From assembly GCF_900446255.1 (NCBI RefSeq), contig NZ_UIGI01000001.1, positions 3,994,763 through 4,058,762 of the forward strand: a stretch of DNA of 64,000 nucleotides, read 5' to 3'. This DNA is from Buttiauxella agrestis (lineage in GTDB: Bacteria > Pseudomonadota > Gammaproteobacteria > Enterobacterales > Enterobacteriaceae). Made by a program: the position numbers and the translations under genes. Positions within the stretch are counted from its first letter, which is position 1. Each line of letters starts with the position of its first letter. Of the stretch, positions 23,054-33,123 are shown one piece after another. The notes under the pieces are model-generated. The model saw only the letters and a list, made by a program, of their open reading frames with translations. It ran no database searches and had not been told where the DNA came from.

Positions 23054-23878
23054 ATGCAGCAGCTACAAAATATCATTGAAACCGCTTTCGAGCGCCGCGC
23101 CGAAATCACTCCGGCAAATGCTGATACCGTTACTCGTGAAGCGGTAAACCAGGTCATCTCCCTGCTCGACAGCGGTGCGCTGCGCGTTGCCGAAAAAATT
23201 GATGGCCAGTGGGTGACTCACCAGTGGCTGAAGAAAGCTGTTTTGCTCTCTTTCCGTATCAATGACAACCAGGTTATTGATGGCGCTGAAAGCCGCTACT
23301 TCGACAAAGTACCGATGAAATTCGCTAACTACGACGAAGCACGTTTCCAGAAAGAAGGCTTCCGCGTGGTACCACCAGCGGCAGTACGCCAGGGTGCATA
23401 CATTGCACGTAACACCGTGCTGATGCCTTCTTACGTCAACATCGGTGCATACGTTGATGAAGGCTCTATGGTTGATACCTGGGCAACAGTCGGCTCTTGC
23501 GCGCAGATTGGTAAAAACGTTCACCTGTCTGGCGGCGTCGGTATTGGTGGTGTTCTGGAGCCATTACAGGCAAACCCAACTATCATCGAAGATAACTGCT
23601 TCATCGGCGCACGTTCAGAAGTGGTTGAAGGCGTTATCGTTGAAGAAGGTTCCGTGATTTCCATGGGCGTTTATATCGGCCAAAGCACGCGTATTTATGA
23701 CCGTGAAACCGGTGAAGTCCATTACGGCCGTGTACCTGCAGGCTCGGTTGTCGTTTCCGGTAACCTGCCGTCTAAAGATGGTAAATACAGCCTGTACTGC
23801 GCTGTTATCGTGAAAAAAGTCGACGCGAAAACACGCGGCAAAGTTGGAATCAACGAGCTGCTTCGCACTATCGATTAA
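23054..23878 (+). CDS. dapD: Tetrahydrodipicolinate N-succinyltransferase
   Basis: Succinylates tetrahydrodipicolinate in the succinylase branch of lysine and diaminopimelate synthesis. It has 274 residues, as in E. coli. An N-terminal helical domain ([18 protein letters not shown]) is followed by a left-handed beta-helix of hexapeptide repeats ([20 protein letters not shown]) and a C-terminal extension ending in [10 protein letters not shown]. It lies 39 bases after glnD and is followed by a terminator. Confidence 0.98.
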   Translation: MQQLQNIIETAFERRAEITPANADTVTREAVNQVISLLDSGALRVAEKIDGQWVTHQWLKKAVLLSFRINDNQVIDGAESRYFDKVPMKFANYDEARFQKEGFRVVPPAAVRQGAYIARNTVLMPSYVNIGAYVDEGSMVDTWATVGSCAQIGKNVHLSGGVGIGGVLEPLQANPTIIEDNCFIGARSEVVEGVIVEEGSVISMGVYIGQSTRIYDRETGEVHYGRVPAGSVVVSGNLPSKDGKYSLYCAVIVKKVDAKTRGKVGINELLRTID

Positions 23879-23888
23879 TAAAATGTGT

Positions 23889-23914
23889 AAAAGGCGGTTC
23901 ACCCCGCCTTTTTA
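23889..23914 (+). terminator. Terminator after dapD
   Basis: AAAAGGCGG-TTCACC-CCGCCTTTTT, ten bases after the dapD stop. Confidence 0.85.
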
Positions 23915-23987
23915 GCATTTTGGGCTAGCGGGAAAGGATTTTTCCGTTAATTATCTATAGGTTAATGGTATCGAAAAAGGTAACACT

Positions 23988-24377
23988 ATGTACGATAACT
24001 TGAAAAGTCTGGGTATTACCAATCCTGATGAAATCGATCGTTATAGCCTCCGGCAGGAAGCCAACAACGATATCCTGAAAATCTATTTCCAGAAGGATAA
24101 AGGCGAGTTTTTCGCTAAAAGCGTGAAGTTTAAATACCCACGCCAGCGCAAAACTGTCGTTGCCGATGGCGTCGGCCAGGGTTACAAAGAAGTGCAGGAA
24201 ATCAGCCCAAATCTGCGCTATGTAATTGATGAACTGGATCAACTGTGTCAGCGCGATCGCACTGAAGTCGATCTGAAACGCAAAATCCTCGACGATCTTC
24301 GCCATCTGGAATCTGTGGTTGCTCATAAGATCAGTGAAATTGAATCCGATCTTGATAAGCTAACCCGCGGTAAATAA
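23988..24377 (+). CDS. yaeH: UPF0325 family protein YaeH
   Basis: A 129-residue cytoplasmic protein of the UPF0325 family, found next to dapD in enterobacteria; its function is not known. It is nearly identical to E. coli Yae[21 protein letters not shown] at the start and a charged helical C-terminal half ([20 protein letters not shown]) likely to form a coiled coil. No signal peptide or membrane segment. Transcribed alone between two terminators. Confidence 0.93.
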   Translation: MYDNLKSLGITNPDEIDRYSLRQEANNDILKIYFQKDKGEFFAKSVKFKYPRQRKTVVADGVGQGYKEVQEISPNLRYVIDELDQLCQRDRTEVDLKRKILDDLRHLESVVAHKISEIESDLDKLTRGK

Positions 24378-24381
24378 TGCC

Positions 24382-24409
24382 AAAGGGCCGGAATCTCTGG
24401 CCCTTTTCT
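24382..24409. terminator. Bidirectional terminator between yaeH and cdaR
   Basis: AAAGGGCC-N9-GGCCCTTT sits between the convergent genes yaeH and cdaR, with TTTTCTT on the plus side. The best T-run serves yaeH. Confidence 0.75.
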
Positions 24410-25566
24410 TATCTCTGCTCATCTAACTGCAACGCGACATACAATAGCAATCTGTCGTCAAAATTCCCTAAATCTAACCCTGTTAATTCTGAAATTCGAT
24501 TCAGGCGGTATTCCAGTGTGTTGCGATGAATAAACAACGCCTTAGACGTTGCCAACGGTTGCACATTATGGCGAAACCATGCGCTAAGAGTTCGGCGCAA
24601 TAAGCCGTTATTATCCATTGATTTTAAACGAGCGAGCGGACGAGCCAGCTCATTGGCCTGCCAACCGCCGCGTAAACTATCCAGCAACACCGGCAACATC
24701 AAATCCTGGTAAAAATAACCCCGGCTTTCCGGCATACGCTGTTTGCCGACCATCATGGTGGTACGAGCGGTGCGATACGAGCGTGCAATACTGCCAGGCC
24801 CGGTGAAATAGTTGCCGAGTGCGACACGAAAACGTAATTGACCATTCTCTTTCATGCGCAGAATAAGCTGCTCTACGCGTTTACGATGATCTTCTGCATC
24901 CCAACGACCAAACTGGTTGAGCGCCGGTTTCAGGACCACCATTTCCGTTAACGAAATAATCGCTATCAGATTATTGCGCTCCGGAGTTGTCAGCGCGGTT
25001 TGCAGCTGTTGCAGCTCTTCCATGGCGCTGTCTACGCCAAGCTGGCCGCTATCGACTTCCACCACCGCCACGACTCGCGGCTGGTTGAGATCAATCCCCA
25101 AACGCTGCGCCCACTCACTCAATGCAGGCGTTTGTTCTTCCGCCTGAATCAAATTCATTACCAATTCTTCGCGCAGGCGCGTGTCCTGTGCGAGTAAATG
25201 CATCAGGCGTGATTGCTCAAGCATCATCTCAGCCGTCATACACACCAGCTCGCCGTATTTACGTAGCGATCCCGGCTCGCCGGTCAAACCAATAACGCCG
25301 ACAATTTCCCCTTCAATGCGCAACGGCAGGTTAATCCCCTGGCGCACGCCATGAAGATGTCGCGCTACCGCATCATCAATATCTACAACACGTCCCTGAG
25401 AGAGCACCAGCAGCGCACCTTCGTGCAATTCACCAATACGTTCTTTATCGCCGCTACCAATAATCCGCCCACGCGCATCCATCACGTTGATGTTGGTATC
25501 AATGATGGTCATGGTACGCGCCACAATGTCCTGCGCCATTTTGGTATCAAGATGCCAGCCAGCCAT
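24409..25566 (-). CDS. cdaR: Carbohydrate diacid regulator CdaR
   Basis: Transcription activator for uptake and breakdown of glucarate, galactarate and glycerate in E. coli. It has 385 residues, the same length. An N-terminal sugar-diacid recognition domain (QDIVARTMTIIDTNINVMDARGRIIGSGD) precedes a PucR-type C-terminal helix-turn-helix (FIHRNTLEYRLNRISELTGLDL, about residues 345-366). The ATG is preceded by GGAGGAAG. Its usual targets (gud and gar operons) are not in this window, so it acts in trans. Confidence 0.95.
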   Translation of the reverse strand: MAGWHLDTKMAQDIVARTMTIIDTNINVMDARGRIIGSGDKERIGELHEGALLVLSQGRVVDIDDAVARHLHGVRQGINLPLRIEGEIVGVIGLTGEPGSLRKYGELVCMTAEMMLEQSRLMHLLAQDTRLREELVMNLIQAEEQTPALSEWAQRLGIDLNQPRVVAVVEVDSGQLGVDSAMEELQQLQTALTTPERNNLIAIISLTEMVVLKPALNQFGRWDAEDHRKRVEQLILRMKENGQLRFRVALGNYFTGPGSIARSYRTARTTMMVGKQRMPESRGYFYQDLMLPVLLDSLRGGWQANELARPLARLKSMDNNGLLRRTLSAWFRHNVQPLATSKALFIHRNTLEYRLNRISELTGLDLGNFDDRLLLYVALQLDEQR

Positions 25567-25676
25567 GCTTCCTCCTGAATCGTGCTAATGGCCTAGCATA
25601 GGCGAGATGAATCCCCTCAGCATTGTGCGAATGCACAAAGCGCGGATGAAGTGTATGGAGTTGTGGAAAGGCTCAC

Positions 25677-25700
25677 AAAAAAGGGCCGCAATAGCGGCCC
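25677..25700 (-). terminator. Terminator after degP
   Basis: On the minus strand GGGCCGC-TATT-GCGGCCC is followed by six T, 30 bases beyond the degP stop. Confidence 0.88.
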
Positions 25701-25729
25701 TGATAGTGTTGAGATGAACTCGGTAACGA

Positions 25730-27175
25730 TTACTGCATCAGCAGGTAGATGGTGGTATCACCACGCTGAATGTTCAGCGCCATTACTGACGGTTTAGTAT
25801 CGAGAATTTTACGCAGTTCAGCGATGTTATTCACCTGCTGTTGGTTCACACCGATGATGATGTCACCTTTTTTCAGGCCAATTCGCGCCGCTGGCGTATT
25901 CCCTTTCACGTTATTGACGATAACGCCCTTCTCACCTTTACCGCTGCGGTTGCTCATTTCAGCCCCTTCGATACCGGTAAAGATAGTCGAGGAGTCAACC
26001 TGAGTCTGGCTGCTTTGTTGCAGTTCCAGATTAACCGATACCGGTTTGCCATCGCGCAGCAGGCCCAGGGTCAATTTGCTACCCACAGGCATAGAACCGA
26101 CTTCCGCACGCAATGCTGCGAAGCTGCTGATCGCTTTACCGTTCATCGAAACCACCACATCACCGGCTTTGATGCCCGCTTTTGCAGCAGAAGAGTTCGG
26201 CATAACCTGGCTTACGAATGCGCCGCGTTGTGCATCGACTTTCATCGCTTTCGCCAGCTCAGAGTTCAGCTCAGTACCCATGATGCCCAGCTCGCCACGT
26301 TTAACCTGGCCGAACTCCACCATTTGCGCGGTGAGGTTTTTCACCATGTTGCTCGGGATGGCAAAGCCGATACCAATGTTGCCGCCATCTGGTGCCAGAA
26401 TCGCGGTGTTAATCCCGATCAGTTCACCGTTGAGGTTAACCAATGCGCCACCGGAGTTACCCCGGTTGATTGCCGCATCGGTCTGGATAAAGTTTTCATA
26501 GTTTTCGATGTTCAGGCCGCTACGACCCAACGCCGAAACAATACCGGAAGTCACGGTTTCACCCAGACCATACGGGTTGCCGATTGCCACGGTGTAATCA
26601 CCGACGCGCAGCGCGTCAGAGTCCGCCATTTTAATCGCGGTCAGATTTTTAGGATCCTGGAGTTGCAACAAAGCGATATCAGAGCGTGGATCTTTACCCA
26701 CGACTTTCGCATCAAATTTACGGCCATCGCTCAGGGAAACCTGAATTTTGGTTGCGTTATCAACAACGTGGTTGTTTGTCACCACGTAGCCTTTCGCTGC
26801 GTCAATAATTACGCCAGAACCAAGAGCGGCAAACTTCTGTTGTTGACCGCCGCCCTGAGAGCCATCATCAGCCCCGCCGCCGCCCTGGCAGAATGGAGAA
26901 CTCTGGAACGGAGAGCCTTCCTGACAGAATGGCGAATTATCACCAAAGAATTGCTGGAAGTTACGCCCCATCCGCGGTGTATTCACGGTGGTGCTACCTT
27001 CAACGTTAATGCTCACCACGGAAGGCATCACTTTTTCCAGCATCGGTGCAAGGCTTGGAAGCGGCTGTGCCGCGGTTGCAGAAGACGCTGTTTCAGCCGC
27101 AATTGCAGATACAGGACCCAGCGCCAAACCCAGGCTAAGAGCCAGCGCGCTCATTGCTAAAGTTGTTTTTTTCAT
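25730..27175 (-). CDS. degP: Periplasmic serine protease and chaperone DegP
   Basis: HtrA-family protease-chaperone that degrades misfolded envelope proteins. From the ATG at 27175 it has 481 residues, a little longer than E. coli because of a Gly/Gln-rich LA-loop (CQGGGGADDGSQGGGQQQKF). A signal peptide ends near ATAAE-like SAIAAE. The trypsin fold shows the catalytic His (TNNHVVDN), Asp (RSDIALLQ) and Ser (RGNSGGALVN), followed by two PDZ domains. A sigma-E promoter lies about 50-80 bases upstream. Confidence 0.97.
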   Translation of the reverse strand: MKKTTLAMSALALSLGLALGPVSAIAAETASSATAAQPLPSLAPMLEKVMPSVVSINVEGSTTVNTPRMGRNFQQFFGDNSPFCQEGSPFQSSPFCQGGGGADDGSQGGGQQQKFAALGSGVIIDAAKGYVVTNNHVVDNATKIQVSLSDGRKFDAKVVGKDPRSDIALLQLQDPKNLTAIKMADSDALRVGDYTVAIGNPYGLGETVTSGIVSALGRSGLNIENYENFIQTDAAINRGNSGGALVNLNGELIGINTAILAPDGGNIGIGFAIPSNMVKNLTAQMVEFGQVKRGELGIMGTELNSELAKAMKVDAQRGAFVSQVMPNSSAAKAGIKAGDVVVSMNGKAISSFAALRAEVGSMPVGSKLTLGLLRDGKPVSVNLELQQSSQTQVDSSTIFTGIEGAEMSNRSGKGEKGVIVNNVKGNTPAARIGLKKGDIIIGVNQQQVNNIAELRKILDTKPSVMALNIQRGDTTIYLLMQ

Positions 27176-27225
27176 CGATTTAAGTCTCAAGTTAATAAGT
27201 CACGCAAAATTGCTGTGTAGGCCAA

Positions 27226-27255
27226 TATAGAGTGACAATTGAGGCGCTAAGTTCC
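27226..27255 (-). promoter_or_regulatory. Sigma-E promoter of degP
   Basis: On the minus strand GGAACTT (27255-27249), 17 bases, then TCTATA (27231-27226), a close match to the sigma-E promoter pattern, placed 51 bases before the degP ATG. In E. coli degP is a classic sigma-E and CpxR target; I do not see an exact CpxR tandem GTAAA site here. Confidence 0.85.
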
Positions 27256-27318
27256 GCCGATAAGTCACTGGAAAAAGTAAAAATTTATTGTCCGTCTTTA
27301 CAAAACTCAACGAGTCAC

Positions 27319-28833
27319 TTATTCCACAGCTATCAGGCGTCGATACTCATCCCATGCGAATAAGTCCGTCATTCCACTGATATAATCCTGAATCAGGCGG
27401 CAGCGGTAGTAATATTCCCACACACCATAATCACTGGCTGACTTATCCAAATCACTGACGGCTTCAATATATGCAAGCCGATGTTTTGTCGATAATTTAT
27501 GGAACAGGCGTGTCTCAATAGGCAGACGACGTAAACTTTCTTTCTCCACCAGTTCAGCAAAATCCTCATTTGATATATGGAGTAAGGGACTGTAAATATC
27601 AAGTAAGCCACTGATTACACGATACCCCTGTAGCTCGAGCTGTTCGACCTCAGGGTGGCTAAATACATGCTTAAACGCCACTTGCTTATAAAGCTCGAGC
27701 AAACGCGCAAAAGGGCTGTCATCTTCAAGCAACGCGTGATTAAACTCGCCGCTATACATCTCAGCAATATTGTCGATAAAACGCTGGGCAGCGTAGGGGA
27801 CTAATTGGTTTAGCGTGTTGACGCGCAAATACATAAAGAACTGATCTTCGGTACTGCGGCGCATCTGATTGGTACGGGATTTTTCCCAGGCTTCATTCAC
27901 CACTTGCGCAAAAAGATCGCCGTCACAATGCTCGCCCCAGGCGTCGCATAAGTGCTGATAAAGCTGCTCGACGGTGAATATACTTTTCTCGACAGCGTCT
28001 TCCAGATCCGCCACGCAGTAAGAAATATCGTCCGCCGCTTCCATAATCCAGGTCAGCGGAAAACGGCTGTGCTCGCCAAGTTCCAGCTCTGAACGCAAGC
28101 GTGCGATATATGAGTCTTCAGAAAGATAGTAACCGGGCTTTTTCATCAGATAAGCGTGGCTTTCAGGCGGCTCGCCAACAAACCAGGCAGGACGGGTATA
28201 CTTGAGAATGCAGCCCACTTGCGCCCAGGTCAGATTCATCCGCAACAAGCTGTGCACCAGGCGAATACCCTGCGCATTACCTTCAAACTGGCAAAGATCC
28301 TGGCGCACTTTACGGCGCAAACCGTTTAACTGATCTTCTCCTTCATGCAGACACAGCGCCGCGACTTTGCAGCGATCGTCACTGCGTGGCTGGCTTCCGG
28401 CATCCCCCGGAAACAAACGCTGGCGAAACCAGTCATTTATAGCTGATTCCCCAAAGTGGCCAAACGGCGGGTTGCCGATGTCATGCATCAGGCACGCCAT
28501 TTCAACGATACTTTCAAACGGACCGGTGAGTTCATGCAAGCCATAGCGTTCGAGATCTTGCTGCTCTTTCAGGCGACTCAACACTTCTTTGGCTATATAA
28601 CGCCCCACCTGCTGCACTTCCATGGAATGCGTTAAACGCGTGCGGACAGAGGCATTTCGCTCCAACGGGAAGACCTGAGTTTTCTGCTGTAACCGGCGAA
28701 TCGCTGGGGAATTGACGATCCGCCCACGATCGCTTTCAAAAATGCGCAGGATCTCATGTTCATTCTTTTGCCCTTCGGGCGAACGGAAACGGCGGTGCCA
28801 ATTAATTTTCTTACGGAAATCTATTTCACTCAT
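27319..28833 (-). CDS. dgt: Deoxyguanosine triphosphate triphosphohydrolase
   Basis: Hydrolyses dGTP to deoxyguanosine and triphosphate, a dNTP-balance enzyme. It has 504 residues. The HD metal site reads RLTHSMEV and [18 protein letters not shown] (about residues 113-130), then [17 protein letters not shown], all standard for Dgt. It is divergent from mtnN, with the 93-base gap holding both promoters, and lies upstream of degP on the same strand. Confidence 0.97.
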   Translation of the reverse strand: MSEIDFRKKINWHRRFRSPEGQKNEHEILRIFESDRGRIVNSPAIRRLQQKTQVFPLERNASVRTRLTHSMEVQQVGRYIAKEVLSRLKEQQDLERYGLHELTGPFESIVEMACLMHDIGNPPFGHFGESAINDWFRQRLFPGDAGSQPRSDDRCKVAALCLHEGEDQLNGLRRKVRQDLCQFEGNAQGIRLVHSLLRMNLTWAQVGCILKYTRPAWFVGEPPESHAYLMKKPGYYLSEDSYIARLRSELELGEHSRFPLTWIMEAADDISYCVADLEDAVEKSIFTVEQLYQHLCDAWGEHCDGDLFAQVVNEAWEKSRTNQMRRSTEDQFFMYLRVNTLNQLVPYAAQRFIDNIAEMYSGEFNHALLEDDSPFARLLELYKQVAFKHVFSHPEVEQLELQGYRVISGLLDIYSPLLHISNEDFAELVEKESLRRLPIETRLFHKLSTKHRLAYIEAVSDLDKSASDYGVWEYYYRCRLIQDYISGMTDLFAWDEYRRLIAVE

Positions 28834-28926
28834 GCCTTCTCCTTCGCCCAGATTAAGAGCGGATTAATCCTTAATGCCTGCCATGATAGACTATGCATCT
28901 GATTTAACACTTTAGCGAGTATCACT

Positions 28927-29625
28927 ATGAAAGCAGGCATTATTGGTGCAATGGAAGAAGAAGTTACGCTGCTGCGTGACAAAATTGAAAACCGTCAAAC
29001 TCTGACCCTGGCCGGGAGTGAAATTTACACCGGCACGCTCAATGGCGTTGAAGTGGCGCTGTTGAAATCTGGCATCGGTAAAGTGGCTGCGGCAATGGGC
29101 GCAACGCTTTTGCTGGAACACTGCAAGCCTGATTTTATTATCAACACCGGTTCCGCAGGCGGCCTCGCGCCGACGCTGACAGTGGGCGATATCGTGGTTT
29201 CTGATGAAGTGCGTTATCACGATGCGGACGTCACCGCTTTTGGTTATGAATTCGGCCAACTGCCAGGCTGCCCGGCAGGCTTTGCTGCTGATGCAAAACT
29301 GATTGCTGCTGCTGAAGAGTGCATTGCCGAGCTGAACCTGAATGCAGTACGCGGCCTGGTTGTCAGTGGTGATGCGTTCATTAACGGTTCTGTAGCATTG
29401 GCAAAAATCCGCCATAACTTCCCACAAGCTGTTGCTGTAGAAATGGAAGCAACTGCGGTTGCACATGTTTGCCATAACTTCGGCACGCCGTTTGTGGTGG
29501 TTCGCGCTATTTCTGATGTGGCTGACCAACAATCTCACTTGAGCTTTGAAGAGTTCCTGGCGGTTGCGGCGAAACAGTCCACGCTGATGGTTGAAAACCT
29601 GGTGCAGAAACTGGCCCGTGGTTAA
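28927..29625 (+). CDS. mtnN: 5'-methylthioadenosine / S-adenosylhomocysteine nucleosidase
   Basis: Splits adenine from methylthioadenosine, S-adenosylhomocysteine and 5'-deoxyadenosine, feeding methionine salvage and autoinducer-2 formation. It has 232 residues, as in E. coli Pfs/MtnN. The catalytic acid lies in [10 protein letters not shown] (residues 7-16), and [11 protein letters not shown] and ISDVAD form the ribose and adenine site. The stop overlaps the start of btuF by eight bases. Confidence 0.97.
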   Translation: MKAGIIGAMEEEVTLLRDKIENRQTLTLAGSEIYTGTLNGVEVALLKSGIGKVAAAMGATLLLEHCKPDFIINTGSAGGLAPTLTVGDIVVSDEVRYHDADVTAFGYEFGQLPGCPAGFAADAKLIAAAEECIAELNLNAVRGLVVSGDAFINGSVALAKIRHNFPQAVAVEMEATAVAHVCHNFGTPFVVVRAISDVADQQSHLSFEEFLAVAAKQSTLMVENLVQKLARG

Positions 29626-30436
29626 CAAGAAGCTTTTAGTTAATAAGAAACTCTGGCGCGGGTTCACCGCGCTACTGTTTTGCATCCCGGCGCTGCTCAT
29701 TGCCGCGCCGCGGGTGATTTCACTGTCGCCGAGCAATACCGAACTGGCATTCGCCGCAGGGATCACGCCAGTCGCCGTCAGTGCATGGTCGAACTATCCA
29801 GACGCCGCTAAAAAACTTGAGCAAGTCTCAAACTGGCAGGGAATGAATCTCGAGCGCATCGTGGCGCTTAAACCCGATGTAGTGCTGGCATGGCGTGGTG
29901 GAAATGCAGAACGACAAGTCAATCAGATGCAGGCACTGGGGATAAAAGTCGTCTGGCTTGACCCGACGACAGTTGAAGGTGTGGTTGCCGCCCTGCGTCA
30001 ACTGAGCCAGTACAGCCCAACTCCGCAAACCGCCCAAAACGCAGCCGATCAACTGGCGAAAGAATTTGCAGATTTGAAAGCGAAATACGCTCATCGCGCG
30101 CCGAAAAAAGTGTTTTTGCAATTCGGCCAGCAACCGCTGTTTACCTCAGGACGCGGTTCGATTCAGAACGAAATTCTGGAAGTGTGTGGCGGGCAAAATA
30201 TCTTCGCGGATAGCCGCGTTCCCTGGCCGCAAGTCAGCCGTGAACAGGTGCTCAGTCGCCGTCCCCAGGCTATTATTATCACCGGCGATGACACCCAAAT
30301 TCCGCCCGTTGAACAATTTTGGAATACCCAGCTAAAAATTCCGGTTATTGCAGTGAATGATGACTGGTTTAGTCGCTCAAGCCCACGTATTATCCTCGCC
30401 GCAAAACAGCTCTGTGAGGAGCTGGCAGAAAAATAA
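29618..30436 (+). CDS. btuF: Vitamin B12 periplasmic binding protein BtuF
   Basis: Binds cobalamin in the periplasm and delivers it to the BtuCD transporter. I chose GTG at 29618 (272 residues), which overlaps mtnN by eight bases and gives a start like that of relatives; longer frames read into mtnN. A signal peptide ([18 protein letters not shown]) is followed by the class III binding fold, with [33 protein letters not shown] and [16 protein letters not shown]. It sits in the conserved mtnN-btuF-yadS order. Confidence 0.93.
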   Translation: MVNKKLLVNKKLWRGFTALLFCIPALLIAAPRVISLSPSNTELAFAAGITPVAVSAWSNYPDAAKKLEQVSNWQGMNLERIVALKPDVVLAWRGGNAERQVNQMQALGIKVVWLDPTTVEGVVAALRQLSQYSPTPQTAQNAADQLAKEFADLKAKYAHRAPKKVFLQFGQQPLFTSGRGSIQNEILEVCGGQNIFADSRVPWPQVSREQVLSRRPQAIIITGDDTQIPPVEQFWNTQLKIPVIAVNDDWFSRSSPRIILAAKQLCEELAEK

Positions 30437-30457
30437 ACTTACTGAGGGTCATCTCCC

Positions 30458-31078
30458 ATGCTCGTCTATTGGCTGGACATCATTGGCACAGCCGTCTTTG
30501 CAATATCCGGCGTGCTGCTGGCAGGAAAACTTCGAATGGACCCGTTCGGCGTGCTGGTGCTGGGCGTGGTGACTGCCGTGGGCGGCGGAACCATTCGCGA
30601 TATGGCGCTGGATAATGGCCCGGTATTTTGGGTTAAAGATCCCACTGACTTAGTGGTGGCGATGGTCACTTGTCTGTTGACCATTGTGCTGGTGCGCCAG
30701 CCGCGCCGTCTGCCGAAATGGATTTTGCCCGTGCTGGATGCCGTCGGTCTTGCAGTGTTTGTCGGGATTGGGGTGAACAAGGCATTTCTGGCCGGTGCCA
30801 GCCCGCTGATTGCCATCTGCATGGGCGTGCTGACCGGTGTTGGCGGCGGGATTATTCGTGATGTTTTAGCGCGTGAAATCCCAATGATCCTGCGTACGGA
30901 AATCTACGCCACGGCCTGCATTGCCGGCGGTATTGTCCACGCCACCGCGTATTACACCTTCCACGTGCCGCTTGAACAAGCGAGTATGATTGGCATGGTC
31001 GTCACGCTGGCTATTCGTCTGGCCGCGATTCGCTGGCATCTTAAACTGCCAACATTTGCGCTCGATGACAGACAATAG
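30458..31078 (+). CDS. yadS: TRIC-type inner membrane protein YadS
   Basis: A 206-residue protein of the UPF0126/TRIC family with about seven membrane segments. Two internal repeats each carry a GGG-IRD motif (AVGGGTIRDMAL and GVGGGIIRDVLA), typical of the pseudo-symmetric TRIC fold. Relatives are described as cation channels or glycine transporters; which applies here cannot be told from sequence. It follows btuF by 21 bases and is likely in the same operon. Confidence 0.92.
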   Translation: MLVYWLDIIGTAVFAISGVLLAGKLRMDPFGVLVLGVVTAVGGGTIRDMALDNGPVFWVKDPTDLVVAMVTCLLTIVLVRQPRRLPKWILPVLDAVGLAVFVGIGVNKAFLAGASPLIAICMGVLTGVGGGIIRDVLAREIPMILRTEIYATACIAGGIVHATAYYTFHVPLEQASMIGMVVTLAIRLAAIRWHLKLPTFALDDRQ

Positions 31079-31081
31079 AAA

Positions 31082-31120
31082 ATAAAAAAGCCGGATAACG
31101 CTTTCGCTTATCCGGCCTAC
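31082..31120. repeat. REP element, also terminator of erpA
   Basis: GCCGGATAA (31090-31098) and TTATCCGGC (31108-31116) followed by CTAC form a classic REP palindrome between convergent yadS and erpA. On the minus strand the stem is followed by six T, so it can serve as the erpA terminator. Confidence 0.85.
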
Positions 31121-31134
31121 AAAGAACGATGTTA

Positions 31135-31482
31135 TTAAACGCTAAAGGAAGAACCACACCCACAGGTGCTTTTCGCATTCGGGTTAGTCACCACAAAGCG
31201 CGAACCTTCCAGACCTTCGGTGTAATCCACCGCGCCGCCAACCAGATACTGCAGGCTCATCGGGTCAACAACCAAAGCAACACCTTGCTTCTCGATAGTC
31301 ATATCGCCGTCGTTAATCTGATCGTCAAAGGTAAAACCATACTGGAAGCCGCTGCAACCACCACCGGTGATGTAAACGCGCAGTTTCAGATTCGGGTTCT
31401 CTTCATCCGCGATCAGGTGTTTTACTTTATTGGCTGCTGCTTCGGTAAACTGCAACGGCAGCACTGCTACGTCATCACTCAT
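31135..31482 (-). CDS. erpA: Iron-sulfur cluster insertion protein ErpA
   Basis: A-type carrier that delivers Fe-S clusters to targets such as IspG and IspH. Two adjacent ATGs exist; the second (31482) has the better spacing from GGGAG and gives 115 residues starting [12 protein letters not shown]. The three cluster cysteines are in GGGCSGFQ and in CGCGSSF near the C-terminus. It stands alone between the REP element and clcA. Confidence 0.95.
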   Translation of the reverse strand: MSDDVAVLPLQFTEAAANKVKHLIADEENPNLKLRVYITGGGCSGFQYGFTFDDQINDGDMTIEKQGVALVVDPMSLQYLVGGAVDYTEGLEGSRFVVTNPNAKSTCGCGSSFSV

Positions 31483-31563
31483 CATTTGCTCCCAACGAAA
31501 TAAGAAGTCGGGTAAAGTTTAACCCGATCTTTAGGGCCATTATCTAATACCCGAGTAAATCGT

Positions 31564-32985
31564 TCAAGTATTCTCCCCGGCTGGGGTTTGCTGCTCTTTC
31601 GCCCGCTGTTCGGCTTCTTGTTTTGCCAGCGTGCGCTCAAGAATCGAGGAGTATAGCGGTTTCCCACCGAGAAATTGTGCCAATAGTGTCGCGCCAAGGC
31701 AGGTAATAATCATTGGCAGAATGAGCTGATAATTGTCGGTCATTTCCAGAACCAGCACAATTCCTGTCAGCGGCGCACGTACCGATGCCGCAAACAATGC
31801 GCCCATTCCGGCAATCGCAAATGTCCCAACTTCAAGGTGATACGCCGGGAACCAGGCGACACTGGCGGCTCCGAAAGCCGTTCCCAGCAACGTCCCCAAT
31901 GCCAACATGGGGGCGAAAATCCCGCCCGGTGCACCGGATGCGAAACACAACAAAGTAGTAATCACGCGGGCAATAAAAATAAATAGCAGCATGCCAATAG
32001 TGTAGTTACCCGCCGCCGCGATAGGTATCAGGTTGAAACCACCGCCAGCAGCAGCCGGTTGAATCAGCCCTAAAACGCCACAAATTCCACCTAACAGGCC
32101 GCCGATAATCACCCATTTTTTTAGATTGCCGCCGTGGAAGCGCTGGAACATATCCTGAGTACGGAACACCATTGCGTTAAAGAACACGCCAACGATGCCA
32201 AAGACCATTCCCAACACCAGATATAGCCATAATGTGTTCACCGGCGCACTAGCCAGTTTCCCGACTTCAATGACGGCACTTTCACCGTTGAAAATACGGA
32301 ACACCACGCTCGACATAATCACGCCGATAAACACGGCTTTTATCGAAATCAGGTTGTAACGGAACTGCGGACGCATCTCTTCGATGATGAACAAAATTCC
32401 CGCCAGCGGTGCGTTAAACGCGGCCGATAAACCCGCTGCGGCACCCGTCGCCAACAGTGAATGACGCGCTTCGGCACCGCGCAGCCGGAAAATATCCAGC
32501 ACCATGCGGCCGATATTCCCGCCCAACTGCACCGTTGGCCCTTCGCGACCCAGCACCATGCCCGCGCCCAGCGTTCCCATACCGCCGATGAATTTCACTG
32601 GGATAACGCGCCACCAGCGCACCGGGCGTAACTCCTCGAGCGCACCTTCAATTTCAGGGATACCCGAGCCGCCCGCTTCAGGTGCATAACGGCGCACCAG
32701 ATAATAGCCAAGCATCGCCAAAAGCATTGAACTGATGAATGCCAGCGGCCAGACAATCAGGCTGTAATCTGCCACATGCGCCAGCATCGCCAGGCGATTC
32801 TGTTGTACCCAGGTCACTGATTTTTCAAAAGCGACCCCCACTAAACCGGCTAACGTCCCTACTATCGCGGCCATGAAAAGAATAGCGACAGGCGTTTTGT
32901 CCTGTCTCATAAGGCGACGCACCATGTCGCCCCTGCGTAAGCGCACAACTTGCTGTGCTTCGAAAGAGGGGTGGGAGTGATTCAT
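31564..32985 (-). CDS. clcA: H+/Cl- exchange transporter ClcA
   Basis: Inner-membrane ClC antiporter (two chloride for one proton) used in extreme acid resistance. About 473 residues from the ATG at 32985; another ATG four codons upstream (32997) is also possible, as neither has a strong ribosome binding site. Ion-pathway motifs are present: [14 protein letters not shown] (gating Glu), IIEEMRPQF (internal proton Glu) and GAPGGIFAP. Divergent from hemL. Confidence 0.95.
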   Translation of the reverse strand: MNHSHPSFEAQQVVRLRRGDMVRRLMRQDKTPVAILFMAAIVGTLAGLVGVAFEKSVTWVQQNRLAMLAHVADYSLIVWPLAFISSMLLAMLGYYLVRRYAPEAGGSGIPEIEGALEELRPVRWWRVIPVKFIGGMGTLGAGMVLGREGPTVQLGGNIGRMVLDIFRLRGAEARHSLLATGAAAGLSAAFNAPLAGILFIIEEMRPQFRYNLISIKAVFIGVIMSSVVFRIFNGESAVIEVGKLASAPVNTLWLYLVLGMVFGIVGVFFNAMVFRTQDMFQRFHGGNLKKWVIIGGLLGGICGVLGLIQPAAAGGGFNLIPIAAAGNYTIGMLLFIFIARVITTLLCFASGAPGGIFAPMLALGTLLGTAFGAASVAWFPAYHLEVGTFAIAGMGALFAASVRAPLTGIVLVLEMTDNYQLILPMIITCLGATLLAQFLGGKPLYSSILERTLAKQEAEQRAKEQQTPAGENT

Positions 32986-33123
32986 TAGGCTAATCATTTA
33001 TTGGTAATACAAATCGAGGGGGCATTCTACTCTCTCGACGCGTTTGGGCAAAACTTTCATAACTTCGAGAGTTTCCCTTAGAATAGCGTGTTGCCACTAT
33101 TTCCACGAATCAGGAGCCGATTC

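Noticed and set aside
25841-27160. Open plus-strand frame of 439 codons opposite degP
   Set aside because: Antisense shadow of degP; low-complexity His- and Arg-rich translation with no recognisable domain.
31090-31116. Palindromes at 31090 and 63411 considered as CRISPR repeats
   Set aside because: They are single REP-type palindromes beyond gene ends, without regularly spaced copies or spacers.
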